In this document: one piece after another, positions 42,881 to 51,374 of the stretch
Position numbering within the stretch: position 1 is the first letter of the stretch
How the letters are laid out: every line of letters begins with the position of its first letter
Source of the DNA: Arenibacter amylolyticus
GTDB taxonomy: Bacteria; Bacteroidota; Bacteroidia; Flavobacteriales; Flavobacteriaceae
NCBI RefSeq assembly: GCF_002150785.1
Contig: NZ_MTAZ01000004.1
Location: 186,001-250,000 of the forward strand
Direction of reading: 5' to 3'
DNA: 64,000 nt
Notes under the pieces: generated by a model
Databases searched by the model: none
Seen by the model: only the letters and a program-made list of their open reading frames with translations
What the model was told of the DNA's origin: nothing
Program-made: the position numbers and the translations under genes

Positions 42881-42916
42881 CCAACCAAGGCCATAGGCCA
42901 TTGATCAGCGTTTTTC
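42881..42916 (-). terminator. Terminator after cytochrome gene
   Basis: Imperfect 15-bp stem (ACGCTGATCAATGGCC with GGCCTTGGTTGGCGT) and a loop of three bases. Read on the minus strand it is followed by seven T. It lies 22 bases after the cytochrome stop. Confidence 0.8.
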
Positions 42917-42937
42917 TATTTAATAAGGTTTCCTAGC

Positions 42938-43417
42938 CTACAGGGTTCTGAAATATTCAGCAACCGCTCTTGCATCCTCTTCTGATAAATTCTGATTCAG
43001 CATAACGGCATTGTTGTATTCTTTAAGTAGCGCCTTGGCAATTGGATCTTCCTTAAGCATTCCGTCAGGGTTTAAGATCATATTCATAACCCATTCTGGA
43101 CTTCTTCTTTCATAGATTCCTTTTATTGCAGGTCCAATCATTCGCTGGTCTACCATATGGCATGCCACACATAGGGAGCTAAAAATCTTCTCGCCCTTAG
43201 CGGCCATATCTTTATCTATATTGTCGCCGAAAGTAACGGATTTAATGGGACCAACCCCTTTGTTGTCCATGTCAATCGGCACTCCTTCACTTTTCGTAAC
43301 CGCTTTTACTTCCTTCTTTGTGCGGTTCATTTCAAAACCGGATTTTTTCTCTTCTTTTTTCTCACCACAGCTTATCATTAAGCCCAAAATGGCGATAGGG
43401 ATCAGTAGTTTTTTCAT
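42938..43417 (-). CDS. c-type cytochrome lipoprotein
   Basis: 159 residues from ATG 43417; the open frame reaches 19 codons upstream but the start chosen opens the signal peptide (MKKLLIPIAILG) with lipobox L-M-I-S-C (Cys17). One heme-binding C-V-A-C-H (residues 83-87) is followed by a Met-containing region (HMVDQRMIGPAIKG) and the terminal ARAVAEYF helix of class I cytochromes. It would carry electrons at the periplasmic face. It is the third gene after nitronate monooxygenase and YheT. Confidence 0.9.
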   Translation of the reverse strand: MKKLLIPIAILGLMISCGEKKEEKKSGFEMNRTKKEVKAVTKSEGVPIDMDNKGVGPIKSVTFGDNIDKDMAAKGEKIFSSLCVACHMVDQRMIGPAIKGIYERRSPEWVMNMILNPDGMLKEDPIAKALLKEYNNAVMLNQNLSEEDARAVAEYFRTL

Positions 43418-43457
43418 TTTTTTTTTAATTAAAGCACTAAGATAGGAAATAGATTTT

Positions 43458-44420
43458 TTATTGCTGCTCTTCAATGAAATTTAATGCCCTTTTTTCCGTA
43501 TAGCTAATATTATTATGCTCATAGAAACCAACATGTCCGCCGTAGGTGGGCGACTCAAAAAAAACCGAGCGGCTATTCTGCGCCTCTCGGTAGGGATAGC
43601 ATTGTTTGCCTAGGAACGAATCGTTTTTGGCATTGATGATTAGGGTGGGAATGTTTATAGACTCCAAGAATTGCAGGGAGCTGCATTGCTCGTAATAATC
43701 CATGGCATCCAAAAAACCATGGGCCTTACTGGTATATAAGTCGTCAAAATCCTTCAGGGTTTGGATACTGGCAATTTCATGGTCGCTTATTTTCTGGGGG
43801 AAAAGCGCTTGTTTGGCACGGAGTTTTTCTACCAAACGTTTTTTAAACCGATGGGCGTACAAACGGTTTTTGGGCTTTAATAACTGCTCTAGGGAGCTGT
43901 GAAGGTGGCAGGGTACCGATACGGCAATGGCACTTTTTATTTCCTTAGGGAGGCTGCGTTCCTCGCCCAGATATTTTAAGGCCAGATTACCGCCAAGGCT
44001 AAATCCCTTAAGGTGAATTTCATTATAACGGTCCTTTTCTAAAACATGCCGTACCACTTGCTCCAGGTCTTCCGTGGCCCCAGAATGGTAAGATTTAAAG
44101 AGATGGTTATTGGTTCCGCTACAACCTCTATAGTTAACCGCACAAACATCTATTCCCGCTCCAACAAATTCCTTGGCTGCTCCGGTGATATAAGGGCGTT
44201 TCGAATTTCCTTCTAAGCCGTGCAATAGAATTGCTACCTTGGAAGTGCTCCCACTGGTAAAGCTCCAGTCTAGATCCATAAAGTCTCCATCCGGGAGATG
44301 GAGTCGCTCCCTCTGCTGAGGTGGCTCGCTTACCCTTCTTAGCAGGCCAGCATAAATGGTGGCAATATGGCCATTTCTAAAAGGAAATGGCGGATGGTAT
44401 TCGGAAGTGATTATAGGCAT
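43458..44420 (-). CDS. YheT-family alpha/beta hydrolase
   Basis: 320 residues. The alpha/beta hydrolase elements are visible: oxyanion strand L-L-H-G-L-E-G near residue 65, the nucleophile elbow G-F-S-L-G-G-N-L (serine in G-x-S-x-G), the aspartate in I-N-A-K-N-D-S and the final histidine in Y-G-G-H-V-G-F. The N-terminal HPPFPFRNGHIATIYA and length match the YheT (esterase) group. It starts 11 bases after nitronate monooxygenase. Its natural ester is unknown. Confidence 0.9.
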   Translation of the reverse strand: MPIITSEYHPPFPFRNGHIATIYAGLLRRVSEPPQQRERLHLPDGDFMDLDWSFTSGSTSKVAILLHGLEGNSKRPYITGAAKEFVGAGIDVCAVNYRGCSGTNNHLFKSYHSGATEDLEQVVRHVLEKDRYNEIHLKGFSLGGNLALKYLGEERSLPKEIKSAIAVSVPCHLHSSLEQLLKPKNRLYAHRFKKRLVEKLRAKQALFPQKISDHEIASIQTLKDFDDLYTSKAHGFLDAMDYYEQCSSLQFLESINIPTLIINAKNDSFLGKQCYPYREAQNSRSVFFESPTYGGHVGFYEHNNISYTEKRALNFIEEQQ

Positions 44421-44431
44421 AAAAGTTTGCT

Positions 44432-45406
44432 TTACTTTGGGTAGATTTCCAACCGCTTTGCCTGTTCCTCAATGGATGACTTGAATTCAGATTTTAAAGT
44501 GGTTATCAGTTCGGAAACGGTGGGCACATTGTCTATAGAGGTGACTCCTTGCCCTGCAGACCAAATAGTTTTCCATGCCTTGGCCTCAGTATCCAATTCT
44601 TTTCCAAAGTCTATTTTGGTATCTTTTTTTAAATCGGCCTCAGTAATCCCTGTTGCTTTTAAACTGTCATACAAAAAGTTGGCGTGTACCCCGGAAACGG
44701 CTGCGGTATATACTACGTCGTCCGCGTCCGAATCGATGATCATTTTTTGGTATTCTTCAGGGGCCTTGCTCTCCTTGGTGTTTATAAAGCGGGTGCCCAT
44801 ATAGGCCAAATCGGCCCCCATTTGAAGGGCGGTGGCAATATCCCTACCGGTACTGAGGCAGCCAGAGAGGATGATAGTCTTATGAAAGAATTTCTTTATC
44901 TCTGCCACTAGGGAAATGGGGTTAATGGTTCCTGCGTGGCCTCCGGCCCCAGCAGATACTAGAATCAATCCGTCTACGCCTGCCTCTGCCGCTTTTTCGG
45001 CATGGCGCTTCTTTATGATATCGTGAAATACGAGTCCGCCATAACTATGAACGGCATTCACCAGTTGAGAGACGGCACCCAAAGAGGTGATAATTAGAGG
45101 TACTTGATGTTTAATGCAAACTTGTAAATCGGCCTCCAACCTTGGGTTGGTAGGGTGTACAATCAAGTTTACTCCAAAAGGGGCCGCTTTCTTGCCGGTT
45201 TCCGCCTCAAATGCTTTTAATTGAGATTTAATCTCTACCACCCATTCCTCAAAACCTTCAGTGGTACGTTGGTTAAGAGCCGGAAAGGTCCCTACAATCC
45301 CATTTTTACAACATTCTATGACCAATTGAGGCCCGGATATCAAAAACATAGGGGCTGCTATGGCAGGGAGGGAGAGGTCTTTTATAAAAGCTGCTTTTTC
45401 ATTCAT
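44432..45406 (-). CDS. Nitronate monooxygenase (2-nitropropane dioxygenase-like)
   Basis: 324 residues of FMN-dependent TIM barrel type. Family blocks are A-P-M-F-L-I-S-G-P near the N-terminus, G-V-N-L-I-V-H-P-T-N, the S-A-G-A-G-G-H-A-G phosphate loop with histidine, G-C-L-S-T-G-R-D-I-A and G-A-D-L-A-Y-M-G-T-R-F. It oxidises nitronates such as propionate 3-nitronate, or belongs to a broader set of FMN oxidoreductases with this fold. Its promoter region holds the perfect palindrome shared with the divergent thioesterase. Confidence 0.9.
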   Translation of the reverse strand: MNEKAAFIKDLSLPAIAAPMFLISGPQLVIECCKNGIVGTFPALNQRTTEGFEEWVVEIKSQLKAFEAETGKKAAPFGVNLIVHPTNPRLEADLQVCIKHQVPLIITSLGAVSQLVNAVHSYGGLVFHDIIKKRHAEKAAEAGVDGLILVSAGAGGHAGTINPISLVAEIKKFFHKTIILSGCLSTGRDIATALQMGADLAYMGTRFINTKESKAPEEYQKMIIDSDADDVVYTAAVSGVHANFLYDSLKATGITEADLKKDTKIDFGKELDTEAKAWKTIWSAGQGVTSIDNVPTVSELITTLKSEFKSSIEEQAKRLEIYPK

Positions 45407-45489
45407 TTGGATGGGTGTTTTAATTAGTTAAACCTTGTGGGTAACACAAGAATTGTAAGGTATAAATTTATTCTCTCACAAAACTGTGC

Positions 45490-45497
45490 TACATTTG
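45490..45497 (+). promoter_or_regulatory. -7 promoter element of thioesterase gene
   Basis: TACATTTG matches TAnnTTTG exactly. A weak TTTA lies 20 bases upstream in place of TTG. The element is 49 bases before the ATG and directly precedes the palindrome. Confidence 0.55.
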
Positions 45498-45498
45498 A

Positions 45499-45524
45499 AA
45501 AATGTTATGCATGCATAACATTTT
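45499..45524. promoter_or_regulatory. Perfect 26-bp palindrome, probable operator
   Basis: The sequence reads AAAATGTTATGCA followed by its exact complement TGCATAACATTTT. It starts one base after the -7-like TACATTTG (45490-45497) of the thioesterase and lies in the divergent spacer to nitronate monooxygenase. A dimeric winged-helix or TetR-type repressor bound here would cover the transcription start. No regulator gene is adjacent. Confidence 0.75.
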
Positions 45525-45546
45525 CAAAAATACTAAATAAATAAGG

Positions 45547-46023
45547 ATGTATATAAAAGAATTTGAAATTCGCTGGAGTGATGTGGATGCCAATGGGCAT
45601 ATGGCCAATGCTGCCTATCTCAATTTTATGAGCCACACACGAATGGCTTTTTTAATGGAGTTGGGATTTAATCAACAATCAATGGTTACCCATAATATTG
45701 GGCCGGTGGTTTTTCATGAACACGTCTACTATTTTAAGGAGGCTTTTATAGGCACCCCGGTTAGGGTGAGCTTGGAATTGAACGGACTTAGTGAAGACGG
45801 AATGTTTTTTGAATTTCACCACAACTTTTACGACGAAAAGGGGAGAAACTTTGCTCATTGTGAGGTGATGGGTGCCTGGATAGATTTAACTACTAGAAGT
45901 CTTACCGGATTGGCCCGGCCTTTATTGAACTCGTTTAACAAGGTACCCAAATCAGGGACCTTTAAGGTGCTTACCAGGGAGGATACCCGTAAGTTTTCCG
46001 TGCGTCCCAAGGACTTGGTATAA
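45547..46023 (+). CDS. Acyl-CoA thioesterase (YbgC-like hotdog fold)
   Basis: 158 residues. The hotdog active-site pattern D-V-D-A-N-G-H-M-A-N-A-A-Y is at residues 12-24, the aspartate acting as the catalytic base. The remaining strands agree with 4-hydroxybenzoyl-CoA/YbgC thioesterases. It hydrolyses an acyl-CoA in the cytosol; chain length cannot be read. The palindrome overlapping its transcription start suggests tight control. Confidence 0.9.
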   Translation: MYIKEFEIRWSDVDANGHMANAAYLNFMSHTRMAFLMELGFNQQSMVTHNIGPVVFHEHVYYFKEAFIGTPVRVSLELNGLSEDGMFFEFHHNFYDEKGRNFAHCEVMGAWIDLTTRSLTGLARPLLNSFNKVPKSGTFKVLTREDTRKFSVRPKDLV

Positions 46024-46053
46024 GTTTATTTCAGGAAAAATTATTTACAAAAT

Positions 46054-46099
46054 ACCCTGGAGCAACGCAATAGCAGTTACCTTGGTCCAGGGTTGCTTT
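46054..46099. terminator. Hairpin between convergent genes
   Basis: Eight-bp stem ACCCTGGA / TCCAGGGT closes a 24-base loop, with TTGCTTTTA after the plus-strand arm. It lies midway between the stops of the thioesterase and the ArsC-like gene and could serve both. Confidence 0.5.
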
Positions 46100-46105
46100 T
46101 ATGTG

Positions 46106-46465
46106 TTATGCTGTGGGCTTTATGAGCGTTTTAGCAGCGGCAACCGCTGCTTTGCTATTGCCTACAAAAATTTGATTGTCAACAATAATTACGGGGCGTT
46201 TTAAAAAGGTGTAATGCTCTAGGATTAACTCCTTGTAATCGGATTCGGAAAGGTTTTGTTCCTTTAAATTCCGCTCCTTGTAAAGACGGGCCCGCCTACT
46301 GAACAGTTTCTCATAGCTTCCTGCCATTTCGGCCATTTGTGAGAGTTGCTCCGGGCTAATACTAGTTGTTTTTATATCCTGAAGTTCAAATTCCGCTCCA
46401 GGATTTAATTCTTTTAAAATGCGCTTACAGGTATCACAGCTGCTTAGGTGATATATCTTCTTCAT
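46106..46465 (-). CDS. ArsC/Spx-type thioredoxin-fold protein
   Basis: 119 residues from ATG 46465 (another ATG nine bases up). The N-terminus MKKIYHLSSCDTCKRIL carries the C-x-x-C site (Cys10, Cys13) in the ArsC-like thioredoxin fold, and the C-terminal F-L-K-R-P-V-I-I-V-D motif holds the substrate-binding arginine of the arsenate reductase family. Many such proteins do not reduce arsenate but act as glutaredoxin-like or Spx-like factors; no ars genes are adjacent. Confidence 0.85.
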   Translation of the reverse strand: MKKIYHLSSCDTCKRILKELNPGAEFELQDIKTTSISPEQLSQMAEMAGSYEKLFSRRARLYKERNLKEQNLSESDYKELILEHYTFLKRPVIIVDNQIFVGNSKAAVAAAKTLIKPTA

Positions 46466-46559
46466 TATTTTCATTTTACGGTTGTTGATAAGACATGCAA
46501 AGAAACCCAATTTCCTTGAAAAACACTACATTTATAGCTAATTGGTAATACGTGTACAT

Positions 46560-47036
46560 ATGGAAGTTTTGGAACATGCATTTGTTATTAGCCTTCAAAA
46601 TAGGAAAATACTAAACAAGTTTTTGGAGGAGACCCCAAGGGATCAGTTGTTGCAGATTCCGGAGGGATTTAGGAACAATATTTGGTGGAATATTGCCCAT
46701 GTGGTGGTAACCCAGCAATTATTGATCTATAAACTTAGTGGCCAGCCCATGCGGGTAGATACCGCATTGGTAGAAAAATTTCAAAAGGGCACGGTTCCCG
46801 ATGGTACGGCTACGGAAGAGGAGATCAATAAAATAAAAGAGCTCTTATTCGCAACGGTAGAATGGGCACAACAAGATTATGCTAGCGGGCTATTCTCAGA
46901 TTTTCAGGAGTATACCGCAAGTGTAAACGTGACGCTTTCATCTGTGGAAGATGCCATTGTGTTCAACGTGTTTCACGAAGGGCTGCATACGGGGGCTGTT
47001 CTATCCTTGTTAAAAGCGCTAAAGAGAAATGGTTAA
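46560..47036 (+). CDS. DinB-like four-helix protein
   Basis: 158 residues from ATG 46560; the frame opens at a TTG 18 bases earlier. Four helices with a metal-site histidine triad: N-I-A-H-V in the second helix and V-F-H-E-G-L-H near the end, the standard pattern of DinB/YfiT metal-dependent enzymes. Members often transfer low-molecular-weight thiols, e.g. bacillithiol. It overlaps the convergent DUF3298 lipoprotein gene by four bases. Confidence 0.85.
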   Translation: MEVLEHAFVISLQNRKILNKFLEETPRDQLLQIPEGFRNNIWWNIAHVVVTQQLLIYKLSGQPMRVDTALVEKFQKGTVPDGTATEEEINKIKELLFATVEWAQQDYASGLFSDFQEYTASVNVTLSSVEDAIVFNVFHEGLHTGAVLSLLKALKRNG

Positions 47037-47776
47037 GAGCCCAGCTCATAATTTAAATAGGGTTGCACTTCCTTAAAAGGTAAGATCAGCCTAATGGGAC
47101 CATCTGCATAGGAGGCTATTTCATAGGGGGCGTAGATCATCTCCAGACCTTCGGTAGTTAATCCTATGGTATCGGGCAGGTAAAAAGAATCTCCATAAAA
47201 CATAAATCCAGTAGCGTTAATACTGTCGGTTTCTGGAATCTGCTCTTGCTTTCTAAACTGCCTTTCCGCATAGAGGGCTAAGGCTTCTTGATTGGAAAAC
47301 AGTTGGGTATTGTCTAGTTCTACCGCCTTCTTTTTATCAAAGTTTAAAAATCGGATGGACGAAAATCCATGGGCACCCCCCGTAAAGGTATAGGTGTTAA
47401 TTTGAAGCGTAATTAAGTGGGGGTCTTCGTAGGTGACCTTACCTTCTATAATGGCTTCCCATCCTATTGCCTCATCCTGGAAATGTTGTTTAATATCTAA
47501 GTATCCGTTTTTAAAGGATTGCATGGCTTCCGTTATGGTGCTGGCCTCTAAGGTGTCGTCATAATCTAGCATGGAAATTACCTCTTCCCTTACCGCGGTA
47601 TTAATTGCTTCGCTTAAGGCATCCTTGGGAAGCGCCTTGGGAATGGAAATGGTAATCTCAGGGCAGTCCGCACATTTTTCCGAGGTGAATTCTAGGGGTT
47701 CAAACGCAAGTTGCCCGTCGTCCTTGCAACCCAAGATCAAAATTAAAACCAAGAAACACAAGACACTATTTTTCAT
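47033..47776 (-). CDS. DUF4163/DUF3298 lipoprotein (RsiV-like)
   Basis: 247 residues from ATG 47776 (MKNSVLCFLVLILILGC), signal ending L-I-L-G-C. The PEITISIPKALP block begins an N-terminal DUF4163-like domain, and the C-terminal domain with INTYTFTGGAHG and YEIASYADGPIRLILPF is DUF3298. This is the extracytoplasmic pair seen in RsiV and PdaC. No sigma factor is beside it, so an anti-sigma role is unlikely; it may bind peptidoglycan or lysozyme-like ligands. Confidence 0.85.
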   Translation of the reverse strand: MKNSVLCFLVLILILGCKDDGQLAFEPLEFTSEKCADCPEITISIPKALPKDALSEAINTAVREEVISMLDYDDTLEASTITEAMQSFKNGYLDIKQHFQDEAIGWEAIIEGKVTYEDPHLITLQINTYTFTGGAHGFSSIRFLNFDKKKAVELDNTQLFSNQEALALYAERQFRKQEQIPETDSINATGFMFYGDSFYLPDTIGLTTEGLEMIYAPYEIASYADGPIRLILPFKEVQPYLNYELGS

Positions 47777-47817
47777 CGTAGATAGCAATTTTAGAGTATT
47801 GCAAAGCTACAATTTCA

Positions 47818-47848
47818 TTGGTTTCCCGGAAAGATAAAGGTACATTTG
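47818..47848 (+). promoter_or_regulatory. Bacteroidota-type promoter of trans-sulfuration gene
   Basis: TTG (47818-47820), 20-base spacer, TACATTTG (47841-47848). Both boxes agree exactly with the phylum consensus. The -7 box is 17 bases before the ATG, so the leader is very short. Confidence 0.65.
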
Positions 47849-47865
47849 TGATATAACTTATTATT

Positions 47866-49017
47866 ATGGGCAAGAAAACCTTGAGATTCAATAGTAAAAC
47901 CATTCACGGAGGGCAGTTTCCAGATAAGGCTTATGGAGCGGTAATGCCTCCTATTTACCAGACTTCCACCTATGCACAGACCACCCCGGGCGGCCATAAG
48001 GGGTACGAGTACTCTAGAAGTGCCAACCCAACCAGAACCGCCCTGGAGAATGCGCTGGCAAGTATAGAAAACGGAAATTACGGACTTGCTTTTGGGAGTG
48101 GACTGGCCGCTATGGATGCGGTGATGAAACTCTTGAAACCTGGGGATGAGGTAATTTCTACTAATGATCTGTACGGAGGTAGTTATCGAATCTTTAAAAA
48201 GATATTTGAGCAGTATGGTATTGTGTTTCACTTCGTAGGAATGCAAGATGCTAGTGCTATTGAAGCGCATATCAACAAGAAGACCAAATTAATTTGGGTA
48301 GAGACACCTACCAATCCCATGATGAACATTATAGACATTAAAGCGGTGGCGCAATTGGCAAAACAGCATAATGTTCTCTTGGCGGTAGACAATACTTTTG
48401 CTACTCCCTATCTGCAGTTACCCCTAGATCTGGGGGCCGATATTGTAATGCATTCTGCTACCAAGTACTTGGGCGGTCACAGTGATGTTGTGCTGGGAGG
48501 TTTGGTAGTGAAGGACAAGGAATTAGCAGATAGACTTTATTTTATTCAAAATGCCAGTGGGGCAGTTTGCGGACCCATGGATAGCTTTTTGGTGCTGAGA
48601 GGTATAAAGACCCTGCATGTGCGAATGCAGAGACACTGTGAGAACGGGAGGGCTGTGGCCCAATACCTCGCCAACCACCCAGGCGTAGAAAAAGTGTATT
48701 GGCCCGGATTTGCCAGTCATCCCAATCATCAGGTGGCAAAAGATCAGATGAAAGATTTTGGCGGTATGATTTCTTTTGTTCCCAAGGGGGCAGATTATGC
48801 CACGGCGATAAAAATTGTGGAAAGGCTAAAGGTGTTTACCCTGGCAGAATCGCTAGGGGGCGTAGAGAGTTTGGCCGGACACCCTGCAAGTATGACGCAT
48901 GCTAGTATTCCCAAGGAAGAACGGGAGAAAAGCGGCGTGGTAGATTCATTAATAAGGCTGAGTGTGGGAATAGAGGATGTGGACGATTTAATTGAGGACT
49001 TGGAACAGGCTTTTTAG
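47866..49017 (+). CDS. PLP-dependent trans-sulfuration enzyme (cystathionine gamma-synthase/lyase)
   Basis: 383 residues. The PLP lysine is K200 in M-H-S-A-T-K200-Y-L-G-G-H; Y48 and R51 in Y-E-Y-S-R are the phosphate ligands from the partner subunit, and the SLGGVESL segment is present. Gamma-synthase, gamma-lyase and methionine gamma-lyase are very similar and cannot be separated with certainty; the SANPTRTALE and SLGGVESLAGHPASMTHAS wording suits both synthase and lyase. It works in methionine/cysteine metabolism in the cytosol. Confidence 0.93.
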   Translation: MGKKTLRFNSKTIHGGQFPDKAYGAVMPPIYQTSTYAQTTPGGHKGYEYSRSANPTRTALENALASIENGNYGLAFGSGLAAMDAVMKLLKPGDEVISTNDLYGGSYRIFKKIFEQYGIVFHFVGMQDASAIEAHINKKTKLIWVETPTNPMMNIIDIKAVAQLAKQHNVLLAVDNTFATPYLQLPLDLGADIVMHSATKYLGGHSDVVLGGLVVKDKELADRLYFIQNASGAVCGPMDSFLVLRGIKTLHVRMQRHCENGRAVAQYLANHPGVEKVYWPGFASHPNHQVAKDQMKDFGGMISFVPKGADYATAIKIVERLKVFTLAESLGGVESLAGHPASMTHASIPKEEREKSGVVDSLIRLSVGIEDVDDLIEDLEQAF

Positions 49018-49048
49018 CAGTGAAAACAACAAAATTCAATAAAATTGA

Positions 49049-49078
49049 TTGAGAAACACCATAAAAGCCATATTTTTG
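49049..49078 (+). promoter_or_regulatory. Bacteroidota-type promoter of gdhA
   Basis: TTG (49049-49051), 19-base spacer, TATTTTTG (49071-49078), an exact match to the consensus with canonical spacing. It is 49 bases before the gdhA ATG, giving a separate transcript from the upstream gene. Confidence 0.75.
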
Positions 49079-49097
49079 TCATCAAAATCAATATTAA

Positions 49098-50477
<1,380 letters not shown>

Positions 50478-50506
50478 TATTTGCAGAAAATACTCAGTAA
50501 AAAGTA

Positions 50507-50546
50507 GGACCGGAATGGCGATTTAAGGCATTTCCGGTCCTTTTTT
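50507..50546 (+). terminator. Terminator after gdhA
   Basis: Stem GGACCGGAATG / CATTTCCGGTCC with a single bulge and an 11-base loop, followed by six T, 29 bases after the gdhA stop. Confidence 0.9.
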
Positions 50547-50653
50547 ATGAATGGTACTATGCGTGTAGGGCTAATATCCTGAGCTTTACGGTACCGGGAA
50601 GTAAGAGTTCATTTGGTAATAGTGTTCAATTTTTAACCCTAAATACATTCACT

Positions 50654-51373
50654 ATGCAGGTCACTACGAAGGCCATTGTGCTGAAAGCCATAAAATATGG
50701 GGAAACCAGCCTGATAGTTACCATGTACACCCTTTCTAGCGGAATACGGACCTATATGTTAAAAGGGGTGCTGGCGGCAAAGAAAGGCAAGCTAAAGGCA
50801 GCGTACTTTCAACCCTTGGCGCAGCTAGAAATTGTTGCGGTTCACAAGGATAAAGGCACTTTAGAACATTTAAAAGAAGTGAGGGTGAGCTATCACTTTC
50901 AGAGTCTCCATACTCAAATTGCCAAAAATGCCATTACCTTCTTCTTAGCCGAAATGATTGCGAATAGTATTCATGAGGAAGAGCCCAATACAGAGCTTTT
51001 TCATTTTATGGAAGCCTCTTTTCAATGGCTAGATACCCATAGCGATTATGCTAATTTTCACCTGCATTTTCTTTTGATGCTTAGTAAGTACCTAGGCTTT
51101 TTCCCCGATATGGAAAATAAAGACTACCCCTGTTTCGATCTTTTGGAGGGAGAATTTGTAAAAGAACCTTCCCTAAACCCTATTCTAGAGGGGAGGGAAC
51201 TATTTTGTTTTAAAAGCATTTTGGGCATAGGTTTTGATGGCATAGAAGGGATTAAGTTGAATAAAAATGACAGGAAGAACCTGTTGAAAAACCTGGTGCT
51301 TTTTTATGAGTTGCATCTACAGGGGTTTAGAAAACCGAAAACGTTGGCAGTGTTAAATGAGGTGTTTAGTTAA
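50654..51373 (+). CDS. recO: DNA repair protein RecO
   Basis: 239 residues. An N-terminal OB fold (KAIVLKAIKYGETSLIVTMYT, then RTYMLKGVLAAKKGKLKAAYFQPLAQLEI) is followed by the all-helical RecO domain with A-E-M-I-A-N-S-I-H-E-E-E-P-N and a C-terminal LQGFRKPKTLAVLNEVF tail. The zinc cysteines of many RecO proteins are absent. RecO loads RecA and anneals single strands in recombinational repair. It abuts the TonB receptor gene. Confidence 0.94.
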   Translation: MQVTTKAIVLKAIKYGETSLIVTMYTLSSGIRTYMLKGVLAAKKGKLKAAYFQPLAQLEIVAVHKDKGTLEHLKEVRVSYHFQSLHTQIAKNAITFFLAEMIANSIHEEEPNTELFHFMEASFQWLDTHSDYANFHLHFLLMLSKYLGFFPDMENKDYPCFDLLEGEFVKEPSLNPILEGRELFCFKSILGIGFDGIEGIKLNKNDRKNLLKNLVLFYELHLQGFRKPKTLAVLNEVFS

Positions 51374-51374
51374 T

